5,693 nt of DNA from Myxococcales bacterium (GTDB lineage Bacteria; Myxococcota_A; Polyangia; Nannocystales; Nannocystaceae). The notes below the pieces were generated by a model. The model was not told where the DNA came from. It did not search any database and was given only the letters and a program-made list of their open reading frames with translations. The stretch spans positions 1-5,693 of the forward strand of contig JAGQIT010001332.1 in assembly GCA_020431135.1 (NCBI GenBank), read 5' to 3'. The position numbers and the translations under genes were made by a program. Positions 4,350-5,693 of this stretch are shown here, piece by piece. Every line of letters begins with the position of its first letter. Within the stretch, counting starts at the first letter, position 1.

Positions 4350-5693
4350 CTACGTCGCGGGCGCGAGGAGCGGGTCACAGACCTCGGCGGCCTCGGGGTA
4401 CGCGTCCTCGAAGGGCGCGAGGCGCTGACAGCCGACGCGCGCCAGCTCGCGCGGCGGGATGGGCCATGTGATGGCGCCGCCAGCCTCGCGCAGACCGACA
4501 CGATCGGAGAGGTCCGTCAGGCGCTCACCTGTCTCGGGGTCCCATATCTTGGCGGTCGTGTCGTCGCTGGCGGTCGCCAGGGTCGCGCCGTCCGGAGAGA
4601 ACTGGATGACGTTGATCGCGCTTCGATGGCCGCGCAGGGTCGAGACGAGCGCGTGCGAGGAGGTGTCCCAGACGCGCGCCGTGGCGTCTTCGCTGGCGGT
4701 TGCGAGGCGCGTGCCGTCCGGCGAATACGCCAGCGCGACGACCTCGTTCGTGTGCCCCTCGAGCGCGGCGAGGAGCTCGCCGGAGGTCGCGTCCCACACG
4801 CGGGCGGTGCGGTCTTGACTGGCGGTGGTGATGCGCGCCCCGTCCGGCGAGAACGCCACGCTGGAGATCGGCCCGCGATGCCCCTCGAGGGCGCGGAGGA
4901 GCTGACCCGAGGCCGCGTCCCACACGCACGCGGTGCGATCCCAGGAGGCCGTGACGACGCGCGCCCCGTCCGGCGCGAACGCCAGCGCGGCGACGGTGTC
5001 CTCGTGGCTCCGAAGCGTGTGGAGGAGCTCGCCGGACGCCGCGTCCCACACGCGCGCGGTCTTGTCGACGCTCCCGGTGGCGATGCGCTCTCCGTCCGGT
5101 GAGTACGCCACCGCGACGACCACGCTCTCATGGCCGGCGAGCGTGACGCGGGGCTCGCCCGTGGCCGCGTCCCAGACGCGCGTCGTCCGATCGAAGCTCG
5201 TGGTGGTGATGCTCGCGCCGTCGGGCGCGAACGCCAGCTTGAAGGCCGAGTCCGCGTGCGTCAGCGTCTGGAGGAGCTCGCCAGAGGCCGCGTCCCAAAC
5301 GCGCGCGGTGCCGTCGAAGCTGGCGGTGGCGATGCGGTCGCCGGCGGGCGAGTAGGCCAGCGCCTTGATCGTGTTCTCGTGGCCTGTGAGGGTGAGGATG
5401 AGCTCGCCGGAGGCGACGTCCCAGACGCGCGCGGTTCGATCGTCGCCAGCGGTGGCGACGCGCGCTCCGTCCGGCGAGTACGCCAGCGCCGCGACAACGC
5501 TCTCGTGACCCGCGATCGTCGCGATCGTGGTGTCGAGCGCGGCGTCCCAGAGACGCGCTGTCTGATCCGCGGAGGCGGTGAGGATGCGCGCCCCGTCGGG
5601 TGAGTACGCCACCGCGACGGCCTCGCCGCTGTGGCCGACGAGCGTGGCCAGGTGGTCGCCAGAGTCCGCGTCCCAGACGCGCGCGGTGTGATC
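4350..5693 (-). CDS. WD40 repeat protein, C-terminal part (5' end outside window)
   Basis: The minus-strand frame is open from the right edge to TAG at 4352-4350, giving 447 residues; the true start lies beyond 5693. Numbering from the edge, residues 1-27 end a partial WD40 repeat and residues 28-398 hold nine complete repeats of 42 residues (the third has 41). Each reads like VAYSPDGARIATAS-x-D-x-TARVWDAASGELL-x-TL-x-GH, so the structural Asp and the WD ending are present throughout. The third repeat lacks the Gly of GH and the fifth has SH. Such arrays fold as beta-propellers that bind proteins. A 49-residue non-repeat tail follows with two cysteines (RVGCQRLAPFEDAYPEAAEVCDPLL). In myxobacteria arrays like this usually form the C-terminal part of large Ser/Thr kinases or STAND ATPases; which N-terminal domain is present here cannot be seen. 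A GTG at 5612 lies inside a repeat and is not a credible start. Confidence 0.92.
   Translation of the reverse strand, partial: DHTARVWDADSGDHLATLVGHSGEAVAVAYSPDGARILTASADQTARLWDAALDTTIATIAGHESVVAALAYSPDGARVATAGDDRTARVWDVASGELILTLTGHENTIKALAYSPAGDRIATASFDGTARVWDAASGELLQTLTHADSAFKLAFAPDGASITTTSFDRTTRVWDAATGEPRVTLAGHESVVVAVAYSPDGERIATGSVDKTARVWDAASGELLHTLRSHEDTVAALAFAPDGARVVTASWDRTACVWDAASGQLLRALEGHRGPISSVAFSPDGARITTASQDRTARVWDATSGELLAALEGHTNEVVALAYSPDGTRLATASEDATARVWDTSSHALVSTLRGHRSAINVIQFSPDGATLATASDDTTAKIWDPETGERLTDLSDRVGLREAGGAITWPIPPRELARVGCQRLAPFEDAYPEAAEVCDPLLAPAT
4500..5693 (-). repeat. Tandem 126 bp repeat array encoding WD40 blades
   Basis: A conserved segment (GTCCCA on the plus strand, antisense to the W-D codons) recurs at 4539, 4665, 4791, 4917, 5043, 5169, 5292, 5418, 5544 and 5670. 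The steps are 126 bp, except one of 123 bp where the third complete repeat has lost a codon. The DNA similarity between units, not just the protein motif, points to duplication of units within the gene. Confidence 0.9.

Noticed and set aside
4314..5102. Plus-strand frame with repeated GGRVPHARG-like units
   Set aside because: The repetition only reflects the WD40 repeats read on the wrong strand.
1..5693. CRISPR array, tRNA, rRNA or insertion sequence
   Set aside because: The only regular repeats are the coding 126 bp WD40 units; no RNA gene, transposase or terminal inverted repeats were seen.

Overview
The window is a GC-rich bacterial segment with strongly GC-biased third codon positions. 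Three predicted lipoproteins, a threonine/glycine linker feeding a cysteine-rich domain, an orphan-looking ECF-type sigma factor and a long WD40 protein together suggest a myxobacterium (Myxococcota). The style of the Thr/Ser/Gly lipoprotein favours the Nannocystis/Plesiocystis/Enhygromyxa side. This placement is inferred from gene style, not from a marker gene.

Layout from left to right: (1) 1-945, minus strand, an incomplete gene for a YfbK-like von Willebrand A (vWA) lipoprotein running off the left edge. (2) 1066-1863, minus strand, a small lipoprotein with a Thr/Ser/Gly linker and an 18-cysteine C-terminal domain. (3) 1864-2195, a divergent control region with an inverted repeat and candidate promoters facing both ways. 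(4) 2196-2855, plus strand, an ECF-type sigma factor whose GTG start may be leaderless. (5) 2856-2916, a short convergent gap containing a strong hairpin. (6) 2917-4071, minus strand, a secreted class 3 (fungal-lipase-like) lipase lipoprotein with an acidic, cysteine-rich N-terminal region. (7) 4072-4349, a spacer with an AT-rich patch. (8) 4350-5693, minus strand, the C-terminal part of a WD40 repeat protein entering from the right edge, with nine complete and one partial near-identical 42-residue repeats.

The theme is cell-surface or secreted function around one sigma factor: three lipoproteins (vWA, Cys-rich, lipase) lie next to a sigma gene with no visible anti-sigma partner. A regulatory link between them is only a proposal from position. 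The WD40 array, with an almost fixed framework and a few highly variable positions, resembles repeat arrays used for recognition in multicellular microbes and is the most unusual part of the window. No RNA gene, CRISPR array or insertion sequence was seen.
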